This document shows positions 19,573 through 30,028 of a stretch of 64,000 nucleotides of DNA, piece after piece. The stretch comes from Nematopogon swammerdamellus (taxonomy: Eukaryota; Arthropoda; Insecta; Lepidoptera; Adelidae). Numbering within the stretch: the first letter of the stretch is position 1; each line of letters begins with the position of its first letter. Under the pieces are notes generated by a model. The model was not told the origin of the DNA and searched no databases. It worked only from the letters and a program-made list of their open reading frames with translations. The DNA is taken from positions 4,154,001 to 4,218,000 of the forward strand of contig OX336359.1 in assembly GCA_946902875.1 (NCBI GenBank), read 5' to 3'. A program made the position numbers and the translations under genes.

Positions 19573-19981
19573 CTTTTTTTTATGTAATCCGGTATGAGTG
19601 GCTGAGTCAGAGGAGCCAAAGCACATGCTCCGACCAGCCAATATCACCTCCGAGCAGGTAGGTGCCACTCTGGAGAATTCCCTGGATTACTGGCTCTACT
19701 GGACTAGAGGAGACCACAACCGAGGCTGCTATGCGGCCATATTACATCCAGTACGGTGATACCAACCCGTTCGGCTACAATTTGAGCCTACCACCTAGTA
19801 AGGGGCAAGGGAAGGGACCTACAGTTTTACACTGGTTCCGAACGGTGAAGCAGCAGGTGAAGGTATGCACGTAAATTTTTTCGTGAGAAAAAAACTCATT
19901 GGTACACACTGACCGGATTAGAACCTCGGACCTCTCGCATGAGAAGCCCATGCCGAAACCACTCAGCCACCCGTCGCTTGT
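19573..19981 (-). mobile_element. SINE family B, full length
   Basis: Complete minus-strand copy from poly(T) to the tRNA-like head (CGACGGGTGGCTGAGTGG on the minus strand). The body retains every block seen at 4,085. Confidence 0.92.
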
Positions 19982-20106
19982 TGTCTAATATTTTCAGGGC
20001 TTTACATGAAATGAAATAGACATTTGGACTACTCCAGGCCGAATAAATTATCCAAGTCTTAACAAGTCACTACTACTGATGAAATTCCATTATGGCAAAT
20101 ATATAT

Positions 20107-20470
20107 GTTTTTTAATGAAAACGTGACATTGTGGCGCCGAGCCACCCATAAGTTATCTAACGACGCCCATGGACATTCGGTCGTATGCGGCAGTTGCGAA
20201 TGCCATACCGGCCTGACAGGTGGCTATTAACGCCCCCTCTTGAAGAACTCGAGACTGTACTTGGGGGGAAATCTATGGGCAGAGAGAGCGTTCCAGAGTT
20301 TACCGGTCTTGTAGAGGAAAGATCTGCAGAACCGGTCGGTACGCATCGGCGATAAATCCAGTGTGTAGGGATGCAAGCCCTGCTCGGTGCGCGTGATGCG
20401 GTCAGCGCCTCCTAGCACTCCCCATGGAATAAGCGATATAACACACTTAGGCGGAGCCGACATCCCTACG
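20107..20470 (-). mobile_element. LINE4 3' end with readable C-terminus
   Basis: The best LINE4 copy. The minus-strand frame at 20,227-20,463 reads ...GLHPYTLDLSPMRTDRF, then CRSFLYKTGKLWNALSAHRF, then PPKYSLEFFKRGR, followed by a 3' UTR and a short T-run at 20,108. The RT..F..SFL..T..LWN.L...FPP.Y.L..FKRG pattern is the C-terminus of a CR1/Jockey-type reverse transcriptase protein and is paralogous to LINE3. The 5' part of the element is absent. Confidence 0.8.
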
Positions 20471-20603
20471 GAGTTGCAGTGGATACATTTGGCACAGAGT
20501 AAACAAACAGGGTCTTTTCTCTACTGTCTCTCTATACTATAGGAACAAATAAGTTTATGAATTGGTTAATTTAGTATTATTTATTTTATTTAGGCGTATT
20601 TTT

Positions 20604-21125
20604 AACCGACTTCCAAAAAAGGAGGAGGTTCTCAATTCGTCTGTATGTTTTTTTTTTTTTTTTTATTTTTTTTTTTATTTTTTTTTTTTTGTATGTTTGT
20701 AACACGATTTCTCCGTCAATTGAGGGCCGATTTAGAAAATTCTTTTTTTGTTAGGTCATACTTCCGAGGTGGTCCCATTTCAATTTTATCGAAATTGGTT
20801 CAGTGGTTTTCGAAAAATCAGCATAATACTATGGTGTGTGGTTACCTTCAGCAAAACTTGTGATGTGGTCGTTTTCGGCAATTTTCAGTTTGATAAATTA
20901 GTATGGTGTGTGGTTACCTTCAGCAAAACATTTGTGATGTGGACTTATTCAGCAATTTGCAGTCTGACACATATGGCGAATAATTCTGTACCACTTCAAT
21001 CGATTTCGATTATTCGATTTCGATTATTCTTTTTTATGTAATATTACTAAAAAGAATGAAATAAAAACTGTTTTAAAAAATATTAAACCGATTTCCAAAA
21101 AACAAAAAAAAAAAAACTAAAAAGT
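20604..21125 (+). mobile_element. Lepidopteran repeat P (CCGACTTCCAAAAAAGGAGG), copy 1
   Basis: Begins AACCGACTTCCAAAAAAGG and GGTTCTCAATTCG, has a long T-run, TCCGTCAATTGAGGGCCG and TTATCGAAATTGGTTCAG. An internal direct duplication (GGTGTGTGGTTACCTTCAG at 20,833 and 20,908) is present. I recognise the core as a very common moth/butterfly repeat; its class is not certain. Confidence 0.6.
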
Positions 21126-21424
21126 ATTAAATACCTAATATTTTGAAATTTTCTCTGTCCTGTTGAAATACATGAATCGATATACTAGTGATACATATTC
21201 GGACCCTTGTTTCATGAATATTCTAAATTTGAAATTTTTTTATCTTTTCCGACCGGCGTTTAATTTATTATGGTACCTGGCCAGTACCTACTGTACCGAG
21301 TACCATCGAGCTGGTTTGATGATGGAGACAGAAGGTGGCCATAGGAACTCCTAAACTACACATGATAAACCCATCGTGTTTGGGCTCGTTGCATTTGTCT
21401 TCACGAGAAATTTACTTTAGACCT

Positions 21425-21620
21425 AAAAGATTCTCAATTCGACGGTATGTTTTCTTTTTTTGGATGTTTGTTACGCGATTACTCCGTCAATTGTGGGCCG
21501 ATTTTGAAAATTCTTTTTTTTTTTATTTGAAAGGGGATAACCCTGAGGTTTTTGAAGTGAAAACTTCTTTAGCGGCTCTTGGCACTTTTTTAGGTGGGTA
21601 AAAATGTATAACTCGCGACA
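21425..21620 (+). mobile_element. Repeat P, copy 2 (partial)
   Basis: Matches the T-run and TCCGTCAATTG.GGGCCGATTT part of 20,604-21,125. Confidence 0.55.
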
Positions 21621-21724
21621 TCGCGTCAGCGTCATTTTTAAAATGAAACCTTAAGTCATTGCGTTAAGGGTTAAGTTAGAGTGGCACGGGATCTGCCGGC
21701 ACTCCCGGAGTGCAACTGTTAAGT

Positions 21725-21918
21725 AGGGTTCCGTAACACGTTTATGTCTGTCCATTCTACTAAGTTCTGCAAAATGAATGTAGGGTTCCGTAACATATGC
21801 ATGTCTATCCGTTCTACTAAATTTTACAATTTTCAACCAAGGTCCTCCGACGGTTATTTTATAATAAAAGTAGGCTTCCGTAACACGTTTATGTCTGTCC
21901 ATTCTACTAAGTTCTGCA
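21725..21918 (+). repeat. Three spaced direct repeats
   Basis: GTAGG.TTCCGTAACACGTT followed by ATGTCTGTCCATTCTACTAA occurs at 21,725, 21,780 (variant) and 21,871, each about 45 bp. Probably duplication within an old repeat. Confidence 0.65.
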
Positions 21919-22263
21919 ACATCACCTACAACGTCTGTGATGTCAGCCCATAACACCAGTGCCATGTCAGTGCTTCCCCCTTTGATCGTGCTGACTACAC
22001 TGAACTGGTCGGAAAACACAAACTATTTACATAGCCGTTTCGACCGACGTTTAATTAAGTGCGGTGGTACCAACCCGGGAAGGTTAAACCCTACCACCAA
22101 GTAAAATTACGAGGGAAGGGACTTACAGTTTTACGAGGAATCCGAACCTTGGTCAGCCTCCAACGGTCAGCGGTCACCCATCTAAGTACTGACCGCACCC
22201 AGCGTTGCTTAAAATTCAATAGCGACAGTTGACTGTCTGCACCACTGAGCTATCGAAGCTGAC
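21914..22263 (-). mobile_element. SINE family A, tail end lost
   Basis: Minus-strand copy with complete head (ends GTCAGCTTCGATAGCTCAG on the minus strand) of the long-spacer subfamily. The last ~25 bp and poly(A) are missing at the left junction. Confidence 0.85.
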
Positions 22264-22305
22264 GTGGTCCTATTTTAATTGGGTCAAGATCGGATTGGAA
22301 AGCGA

Positions 22306-22342
22306 GGCGGAATCGCGAGGCCGAAGGCCGAGCGATTCCGCC
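22306..22342. repeat. GC-rich palindrome
   Basis: GGCGGAATCGC ... GCGATTCCGCC with GAGGCC/GGCC inside. Short hairpin of unknown origin. Confidence 0.7.
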
Positions 22343-22385
22343 GAGTACATTAATAGCAAAAAATTACTAAAAAAAACTGTGAAAT

Positions 22386-22760
22386 AAAAAAAAAGTTTTA
22401 AAAAACATAAAACCGACTTCCTAAAAAAAGTAAAACTAAAAAACTATTTAAAATAAAAATATAAAAACCGCCTTCAAAAATATATGAAATAAAAACCTAA
22501 AAAAAAAAACGAACCCTAGAGTTGAAGGCGGTGCTAAAGCAAGCAAAAATGATGCATGAAAGAAAACATGAGCGGATGATAATATCCTTTGTGATTTGTG
22601 TAGCCTTTTTAGCACCGCCTTCAACTCTAGGGTTCGTTTTTTTTTTTAGGTTTTTATTTCATATATTTTTGAAGGCGGTTTTTATATTTTTATTTTAAAT
22701 AGTTTTTTAGTTTTACTTTTTTTAGGAAGTCGGTTTTATGTTTTTTAAAACTTTTTTTTT
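22386..22760. mobile_element. Foldback element with 153-bp perfect arms
   Basis: Left arm 22,386-22,538 and right arm 22,608-22,760 are exact complements by base-by-base reading, around a 69-nt unrelated loop (22,539-22,607). The arms include ATAAAACCGACTTCC, AACCGCCTTC and CTAGAGTTGAAGGCGGTGC. A transcript would form a 153-bp uninterrupted duplex. The 53,041 element has the same plan (CCGACTT outer, GGCGG/ACCGCC inner). No coding capacity. Confidence 0.9.
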
Positions 22761-22877
22761 AAAAGTCAATATGCATATACAACGATAAAAAAAATCGTCT
22801 ATTTAAATTGCAAGAAAATATTTTTGTAGTCATTGTGGACCGAAAAAAAGGGTAATTAACGCAAATACTTCGTAAAT

Positions 22878-23135
22878 CGTAAAACTGTAGGTCCCTTCCC
22901 TCCCAATATTACTTGGTGGTAGGGTTTAACCCGCCCGGGTTGGTACCACCGCACTGAATGAAACGTCGGTCAAAACGGCTATGTAAATAGTTTGTGTTTT
23001 CCGACCAGTTCAGTGTAGCCGGCACGATCAAAGGGGGAAGCACTGACATGGCACCTAGTTCACCCGGTGCTATGGGCTGACATCACGGGAGTTGTAGGTG
23101 ATGAAGCCAACCGTGTCAGATTCCATAAAAAAAAA
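22878..23135 (+). mobile_element. SINE family A body and tail
   Basis: Begins at CGTAAAACTGTAGGTCCC, just after the head, and ends in poly(A). The headless 5' border at this exact point also fits retrotransposition of a head-less transcript. Confidence 0.85.
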
Positions 23136-23198
23136 TACTTATTTTGGTTGTTCATTTTCGTCCCTGACGGAACGATGAGAGTGCAATGGTGCATCATA

Positions 23199-23537
23199 GT
23201 CAGCCTCGGTAGCTCAGTGGCGCAGTCAGTACTGGAATGGTGACCGCTCGACCGTTGCAGGCTGATCGTGGTTCGGATTCCACGTAAAACTATAGGTCCC
23301 TTCCTTTCTTACCTTCCTAGGTGGTAGTGTTTATCCCGCCCGGGTTGGTCCCACCGCACTGAATGAAACGTCGGTCGAAGCGGCTATGTAAAAGTTCGTG
23401 TTTTCCGTTCAGTCCAGTGTACCCGATATGAAATTAAGGGAAGCACTGACATAGCACCTAGCTCACCCGGTGTTATGGGCTGACGTTATGGATGTCGTAG
23501 GTGATGTAGCCAACCGTGTCAGTTTCCATAAAAAAAT
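23199..23537 (+). mobile_element. SINE family A, full length
   Basis: Complete, with a shortened head: GTCAGCCTCGGTAGCTCAG runs to GTCAGTACTGGAATGGTGA with the spacer deleted. The B-box hairpin GTGGTTCGGATTCCAC is intact. Confidence 0.9.
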
Positions 23538-23877
23538 TATCGTACGTTGGTGGTATAACGTTACATAATTAATATAAAAAATAAAATGCCCCCAGGGCTG
23601 TACTTGAAATTGACTTGCAGGTGAAAATAAACATTAGACAGTTTTTTTTGTGATGTAAATTTATTTGTTGTCTTCAAAAAGGGCTCGAACGCAAGTGCCG
23701 CTGACGGCTCGAACTTTGTTCTCCTGTAGCCTGAGAGATAGCGTCGATTTATAATGGAAATTCACAGAATTCAAAAAGATAGGAGTGGTGTTAACTCTTC
23801 TAGTAAGTGAAAAGTAATAAAAATTTAAGTGAAAATATTTCTGTATTGTTCGCTAGTATGTAAAAGGGTAAAAATCT

Positions 23878-24246
23878 ATCAAGTGCGAGTTTTACTCGCG
23901 CACGGAGGTTTCCGTATCTATCCGCTATCAATAATATCCGCCTATCTTTTGTCTTTCAACAATGCAATGTATAAAGCCTGTGGCGCCATCTATTATTCAG
24001 TAGCGTGACTAAACGATTTTTCGACCGTTGGTTGTATGGGAACCCCCCTTAATTTTTAACTTTTTATTTTTTTTTATTATTTTTTGTTATATCCGCCATA
24101 GTAACACAATATTCTGTGAAAGTTTCAACGGGCTACCTATTACGGTTCAAGAGATACAGCCTTCGGACAGACAGACGGACGGACGGATAGACAGACAGAC
24201 AGCGGAGGCTTAGTAATAGGCTTCCGTAAGGGATACGGAAAAATAA
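23878..24246 (+). mobile_element. Repeat Q (CCAAGTGCGAGT...GGATACGGAA), copy 1
   Basis: Begins TCAAGTGCGAGTTTTACTCG, contains TTCAACGGGCTACCTATTA, a (GACA)n run and ends TAAGGGATACGGAA. Copies at 25,527 (plus), 26,864 (minus) and 38,505 (partial). I know this as an abundant lepidopteran repeat; class uncertain, possibly a non-autonomous DNA element. Confidence 0.7.
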
Positions 24247-24253
24247 AAAGGGT

Positions 24254-24482
24254 AGTCAGTCAGCGTGTAAGCGTTCATTGCTGGACATACGCCTCTCATA
24301 AATTTTTCTCCGGTCCTCCCGGCCTTCAGCGCGGCAGAGCGGTGTGGAGCCACTGTTCGCCAGCCGTCCCACCTGGCGTGTCGTCTTCCCACACTCCAAT
24401 CTCCTATCCACGGCCGGTAGCGTAGGACACGGTTACGATGTAACTATTAAGTAATCTGTCACGGTTACTCCAATGGCCGCCG
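24254..24482 (-). mobile_element. RTE-type LINE 3' end, rearranged
   Basis: Minus strand: (GACT)n tail at left, then complements of AGCAATGAACGCTTACACGC and the GGAGGACCGGAGAAA region. A partial duplication brings CACGGTTACTCCAATGG after CACGGTTAC at the 5' side. Frame broken relative to 27,743. Confidence 0.7.
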
Positions 24483-24545
24483 TCTCTATCACCAGTTCTA
24501 TGCTTTTTAAAAATTTTATGTCAAATTATTTTCTATCAGCGTCTG

Positions 24546-24910
24546 TTTTTTTTTTTTTTTTATTGCTACCGAACTGGGTGGCTCTGTCCGAGGTCGCAAC
24601 CTCAGGCGCAGCCAATTTCACCCCCGAGGAGGTGCCAGTCCGGCTTGGAGGTGGACTAATGTTGCTGGAGAAAGGCTATTAACCCGTTTGAAGATCTGTG
24701 GATTGTAGGAGTGGGGGAAGATATTTCCTGGGAGCCCGTTCCACACCTTTGCAGTGCGGCACAAGAATGATTTAGAGAATCGTGCAGTTCGAAGAACTCT
24801 TCTGTCGACTACAAACGGGTGTTCCGCGAGAGTATGGCGGGTTTGGCGAAGGCGAACAGGAGGAGGAGGTTTGTTCTTCCGATGGGGCTTTTCACGACTT
24901 GGATGGAGAG
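24546..24910 (-). mobile_element. LINE3b 3' end
   Basis: The minus strand encodes PFVVDRRVLRTARFSKSFLC, then RTAKVWNGLPGNIFPHSYNP, then an FKR-like end, followed by a 3' UTR (CCTCGGGGGTGAAATTGGC) and poly(A). This is the paralogue of LINE3. Its UTR block GGTGAAATTGGCT corresponds to GGTGATATTGGCT in SINE family B. Confidence 0.8.
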
Positions 24911-25071
24911 TGGGTTTATGTGTTCCATTCGTGAAAGTGAAATTATTGGACGAATTTTAAGATTTTTATTTTATTTTTAATTAATTGTCTTTATCGGCCT
25001 CCATGCGCCTATCCCAAATCCAAATCCCATACGTTGGTTTGTAAAGAATCTCTATTGGCATTAAACTCACC

Positions 25072-25397
25072 TTTTTTTTTTTATTGATGCTGACACGGTT
25101 GGCTTCATCACCTACAACATCCGTGATGTCAGCCCATAACACCGGGTGAGCTAGGTGCCACGTCAGTGCATCCCTTCGGTCGTGCCGGCTACACTGAACT
25201 GGACGGAAAACACAAACTATTTACATAGCCGTTTCGACCGACCTTTCATTCAGTGCGGTGGTAGCAACCCGGGCGGGTTGAACCCTACCACCTAGTAATA
25301 TAAGAAGGGAGTCATATCCCTTGTCGCCTTTTACGACATACACGGGGAGAGATGCAGTGGGGCTATTCTTTTAAAGTACCGGACCCACACGGTACAA
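25072..25397 (-). mobile_element. SINE with head C + family A body
   Basis: Complete minus-strand copy: poly(T), tail, body, then head C ending at the complement of GTACCGTGTGGGTCCGG. Same junction (TAATATAAGAAGGGAGTC on the plus strand) as at 15,679, 33,368, 36,517, 49,270 and 58,826. Confidence 0.9.
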
Positions 25398-25526
25398 ACA
25401 CGTCACGGTCACCTTTTATGTCGCATGTATTTACTGGTGTGCATTATAATATTCTGTGGTGATGTGAATTTTCGTGAATGTATTTTCTACCCTATGTCGT
25501 GTTGTGTCATACCGGTACTAAAAAAA

Positions 25527-25812
25527 AACCGGCCAAGTGCGAGTCGGACTCGCGCGCGGAGGTTTCCGCACGACAAAAAAAAACATTGTGAAAAACGTTT
25601 CTTGCATGGGAACCCTCCTTAATTTTTGTATTTTTCTATTTTTTATTATTTGTTGTTATATTCGCCATAATAACACGATATTCTGTGAAAATTTCAACCG
25701 GCTACCTATTACGGTTTCAAAGATACAGCAGTAGGACAGACATACATAGAGACAGGCAGACGGCATAGGCTTAGTAATAGGTTTCCGTACGGGATACGGA
25801 AACCTAAAAAGC
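25527..25812 (+). mobile_element. Repeat Q, copy 2
   Basis: AAAACCGGCCAAGTGCGAGT to TACGGGATACGGAAACC. Good copy. Confidence 0.75.
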
Positions 25813-26863
25813 ATAGTGCCACTTCGTCTACAATGGTACACTCAATTTCAAAAATGTTTATAGAAAATTCCTTCTTACCGTACAAAAAGAGCGCTAACCC
25901 TCATACAGTAAATATATTTCTAACACGATTGATTAAATCCACTCCTCCCTTCACTCTTAGTAGGTATTTAATTTAGTTAAAAATCTTTTTTTTGTAATAA
26001 TTAATGTTGGGTAAACTTGTAAAAAAAATGTGTAAAAATTTTGTGTTAAAAAACTTACTATACAATTTTACTGGACGGGGGTGGTCTGTGTTGTGCGTCA
26101 ACTCACTTGAGTCCTTGCAGTTCAACGCCGATTACTCTGCTCACCCCGATTGTCGGATTACAGCGTGCGTGCGGTAAGTATTTATGCTATGTCATGTCGT
26201 CTTAGCTTTTTGGCTACCTGTACTTAACGTAAGCCTTCCCCTCACACCTGTCTCATGTGTCAAGGCTTTACTTTTTGGTCGCTTTTAGCTCCACTTAAGC
26301 CTCCACAACGTTCTCCATGCGCGCGCACGCTTCCGCCAGCGGTAGGCTTTCGTAATGTCCTCATTAAGGTGTATATATGAATAAATGTATGCTTTGTTGA
26401 ATAATAAAATCAACACAAATAGTAATACTAAATAATAGGTAATAATAAGTTGAAATATAAGAAGATGTATAAATATTCTGAGTATTTTTTTAATTTATTG
26501 TGTAAAAAAAATTTATATAAAAATCTGAAACCAAATATTGGTATGAATAAAAGTACGTATTCTTTATTCTTCATTCATCATCCATAGACAGTACACTGCA
26601 GTCGGATTCGTCTCTCGTTTACATTTTTACAAAAGGTCTTTTGTTTACAAAATTCGTTTACAATAATTATTTGCACACGAAATATTTTTGGTGGCATCCC
26701 ATAAATAATATAAATATAAAAAAAAAAGATTATAAACCGATTTTATTAAAAACCGATTGTTTTACCTATTTTATATTGAAATATGTTATTACAAAAATCT
26801 TACTGAATATCCACATAATACATGCAAGTATACCGCTCACAGTTGTGGATTACCTATACAGTT
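25813..26863. other. Mostly unassigned; family C piece at 26,086-26,186
   Basis: A plus-strand family C 3' piece (GTGTTGTGCG, then CCGATTACTCTGCTCACCCC, then GATTACAGCGTG) is visible. The rest is AT-rich with a GC-richer 26,190-26,360 segment of unknown origin. Confidence 0.5.
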
Positions 26864-27163
26864 TTAGGTTTCCGTATCCCGTACGGAAGCCTATTACTAA
26901 GCCTACGCCGTCTGTCTGTTTGTCTGTCTGTCCGTCCGTCCGTCTGTCCGAGGGCTGTATCTCTTGAACCGTAATAGGTAGCCCGTTGAAATTTTCACAG
27001 AATATGTGTTATTATGGCGGATATAACAACAAATAACAAAAATAGGAAAAATTAAAATTAGGCCGGGTTCCCATACGAGAAACGTGTTTTTTTTCGATGT
27101 TTTTTTTTGTGGTGCAGAAATCTTGGTGCGCGAGTCTGACTCGCACTTGGCCGGTTTTTTATT
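26864..27163 (-). mobile_element. Repeat Q, copy 3
   Basis: Minus-strand copy: starts GTTTCCGTATCCCGTACGG, contains (GTCT)n/(GTCC)n, and ends GACTCGCACTTGGCCGG. Confidence 0.75.
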
Positions 27164-27414
27164 GTAATTTGTAATTTTATTGTTTAAACTTGATTTCGTA
27201 GCTCTGACGAAAATAAATAAAAATTTGAAAATAAAAATGTTGCCCTTAATGTTGAAATATCAGCGCATTCTTCGTCTCCCGTGTAAAACTATAAATCTTC
27301 GCACATAAAAGCTTTATAGTGCAGGCGTTTAGTGGAGTAGCATTGTGCTATCGACGACCACAGAGCATGCAAGAGTGGAAGCAGTCTTCCTACTTAACTA
27401 ACAGTAGGACCAGC

Positions 27415-27472
27415 ACAAACACACACACACACAAGCACGCACGCACGCACGCACACAAACACCCACACACCC
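27415..27472 (+). repeat. (CA)n / (CGCA)n microsatellite
   Basis: ACAAACACACACACACACA followed by GCACGCACGCACGCACGCAC. Confidence 0.9.
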
Positions 27473-27589
27473 ATAAACACTTCCTCTTCCGCAGATGACG
27501 TGATACTTCGGAACGTCCATATGTGACCAGAATTATTTTTATTTTATTTATTTGTGATATAATCACTAATTAAAAAATGTAGCTAAACG

Positions 27590-28125
27590 AAACGTTTGAC
27601 AAGGAACCAGTTCCACCAAGAACATGCACTGCAAAGGTGTGGAATGGGCATCTGGCGAATATCTTTCCCTACTCCTGCAATCCACGGCTCTTCCTACTCG
27701 CACCTGCTCGGGAGTGAAATTGACTGCTTCTGAGGTCCGAACTGAAGGTAATATGCTGGGAATATCGCTACGTGGAACGAATATCGCTACGCACCAAAGT
27801 AGTTGATATTGGACACCGGGTGGCTAAGCTCAAGTGGCAGTGGGCTGGACACGTTAGCCGAAGAGACGATGACCGTTGGAGTTACCGTGTCCTACACTGG
27901 CGGGCGTGGACAGGAAAACGGAGTGTGGGAAGACCACCCGCCAGGTGGGACGGCGACATTAAGTACGCCGGCGGAAATCAGTGGTTCCGTATCGCTGAAG
28001 GCCGGGAGGACTGGAGGAAAATTGGAGAGGCGTATGTCCAGCAGTGGACGCTTACACGCTGACTGACTGAGGTCCGAACCTCGAGCATAGCTACCCATTT
28101 CGAGAGCAATAAAAACAGGACAGTT
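27590..28125 (+). mobile_element. LINE3b 3' end split by an RTE insertion
   Basis: Left part 27,590-27,742 carries degraded C-terminal codons (ACTGCAAAGGTGTGGAATGG matches the TAKVWNG codons) and the UTR GAGTGAAATTGACTGC. The right part from 28,068 carries CCTCGAGCATAGCTACCC to CAATAAAAAC. The two halves align consecutively with 24,546-24,910. Confidence 0.75.
27743..28067 (+). mobile_element. RTE-type LINE 3' end with 12-bp TSD
   Basis: Flanked by TGAGGTCCGAAC (27,731-27,742 and 28,068-28,079). Encodes the most complete RTE C-terminus of the window: IGHRVAKLKWQWAGHVSRRD, then RWSYRVLHW, then RSVGRPPARWDGDIKYAGG, then WFRIAEGREDWRKIGEAYV, QQWTLTR, stop at 28,060-28,062, with a short (GACT)n tail. 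The 5' end is truncated. Confidence 0.88.
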
Positions 28126-28221
28126 TACATAACTGCCTAGAACCTGTAAATATTTAGATAATTTATATAATATGTTGATGTATTCTTATGTTTTAGTTAG
28201 AGGAAGAATAAAACAACAATA

Positions 28222-28885
28222 ATACAACAACGGATTGAGAAAGGGATGGGTTTTTAAATTACCGTGGTTGTTAGACATTATTTTAAATCAATCAGCTTTA
28301 CTCACGGTTTCACTCCGAGCTATGTGGCTCGACGTTTCGGGCCAAGCACCTGAACCCCCGTCTACGGAAACTACCCGCACTGACCACGGCTACAATCTTC
28401 GTCAACGACGGACGAAGATGTGACAGTTGTCTGCCAACCGTCGCACAAGGCAGAGTGCTCCATGAAGATGGGCCATACGCTTGGCCCGAAACGTCGAGCC
28501 AGATAGCTCGGAGTGAAACCGTGAGTAAAGCTGATTGATTTAAAATAATGAGAAAGGGATGCTTCGGTGGTTCGGTCACTTTCGGTCATGTTGTAAGAAT
28601 GGATGATAGGAGACTAACGAAAGTTTATGAAGCATATGTGAGTGAAAGAGCCGGGAAGGGTCGCCCTAGACGCACTTAGGTACCTGGACCAGATCGGGCA
28701 TGTGCTCAAAAAGGGTCAAGTTCGTAGTACCCGTAACCAACGAGCATGCATGAAGACATTATGGGAGTGCAAGAGGCGGCAGAGGTGTGTCAGGACCGTG
28801 GCACGTGGAGATCCGTTGTCTCTGCCTACCCCACCGGGAAACAGGCGTGACGCTATGTATGTATGTATGTATGTATGTAAAACAA
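28222..28885 (+). mobile_element. LINE 3' end with (TATG)n tail, split
   Basis: A further LINE family. Codons for RIEKGM..RWFGHVVRMDDRR, then LTKVYEAYVSERAGKGRPRR, then (after a one-base frameshift at about 28,675) YLDQIGHVLKKGQVRSTRNQ, ending in a stop and (TATG)n at 28,855-28,880. The RWFGH....GRPR..W pattern again marks a non-LTR C-terminus. It is interrupted by the 28,249-28,549 element. Confidence 0.75.
28249..28549 (+). mobile_element. Second ribozyme-type small retroposon, nested, with TSD
   Basis: A 301-bp insertion with 12-bp duplications GAGAAAGGGATG (28,237-28,248 and 28,550-28,561). About 70-bp inverted ends (28,277-28,346 and 28,479-28,549) contain CGACGTTTCGGGCC and its complement. 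The centre encodes HGYNLRQRRTKM-like sequence ending in a stop at 28,421-28,423. At the right end GGGCC/GGCCC flanks a loop and is followed by CGAAACGTC, the 3' half of a hammerhead; the CTGATGA box is degraded to CATGAAGATG. Same design as 6,931-7,420. Confidence 0.7.
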
Positions 28886-29615
28886 CGTTTTACGTCCAAA
28901 GTTAAATTTCTGAACTGTATGGACAATATCGTTTCTGGGAATTTACCTCTGCGGCTTAGTGAAGTATATCTTTGTTATCTGCGACGACGGAGGAAACCGG
29001 TCCTACCACCAGAGTTGATGCTGTTCCGATCGTAAAATAAGAGCTGCTCCGAGGAGCGATAAGCTATCCAAGCTGCTAACGTTACTCCAGTGCGTGGCGA
29101 GTTAGTGAGTGGTAAGGCGTCATCCTTGTGTTGTGACGCTCCAAGATTTATTCGAAGTTGAGGCTTCCTGAAATGGCTTTTTGAAAGGTCTGCTTAAGGT
29201 CTGTTCTGTAATTGGTTCGAAATTCACAGTACACATTAAGAGTACTGTGACTAGCGATTTTAGCCACCAGTGTAAATCCGGCATATCCTGCAACCGAAAT
29301 AGTACCTATACACAACAATCAATATGAAGTAAGGAGTGGCTGAAGTAGGAAACTTGGACTCTTCTTCGCCCACCCTGATCTCGAAATATATCTTATTAAC
29401 TCTATCACGAGAGTACACTGGCCACTTCGACGTGTAAGAAATCTAGATAGGTACACGGTAACTTTTGTCATATTATTATTTGACTCAATAATCATAATAT
29501 ACTTTAAATACTGAGTTTGTAGCTTAGGGTAGAACTCAAATTTGTAAAAAGCAAAACTTTTTAATTGGCTTTACTGTTTTTAAATATGTTTATTGTAACT
29601 ATTCATTATTATAAA
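28886..29615. other. Unassigned sequence
   Basis: No gene or family recognised. Confidence 0.4.
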
Positions 29616-30028
29616 GCGGCGGGTGGCCGAGTGGTTTGGGCATCGGCTTCTCATGCGAGAGGTCCGCGGTTCGAATCCGGTCAGCGTGTACCAATGAGTT
29701 TTTTCTGACGAAAAAATTTACGTGCGTAAAACCTTACCTGCTCCTTCACCGTTCGGAACCGATGTAAAACTGTAGGTCCATTCTCTTGCCCCTTACTAGG
29801 TGGTAGGCTCAAATTGTAGCCGACTGGGTTGTTACCACCGTACTGGATGTAAGATGGCCGCATAGCAACCTCGACCTCGGTTGTGTTCTCCTCTATTCCA
29901 ATATAGCCAGCAATCCAGGGAAGTCTCCGGTATGGCACCTACCTTCTCGGAGGTGATATCGGCTGATCGGAGCATACGCTTTGGCCCCTCCGACTCAGCC
30001 AACCATACCGGATTACATAAAAAAAAAT
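29616..30028 (+). mobile_element. SINE family B, full length
   Basis: Complete and well preserved: GGCGGGTGGCCGAGTGG, TCTCATGCGAGAGGTCC, GCGGTTCGAATCCGG, body, and GGATTACATAAAAAAAA end. Confidence 0.93.

Noticed and set aside
21744..21953. 69-codon frame with repeated MSVHSTKFC
   Set aside because: It is the translation of three spaced direct repeats.
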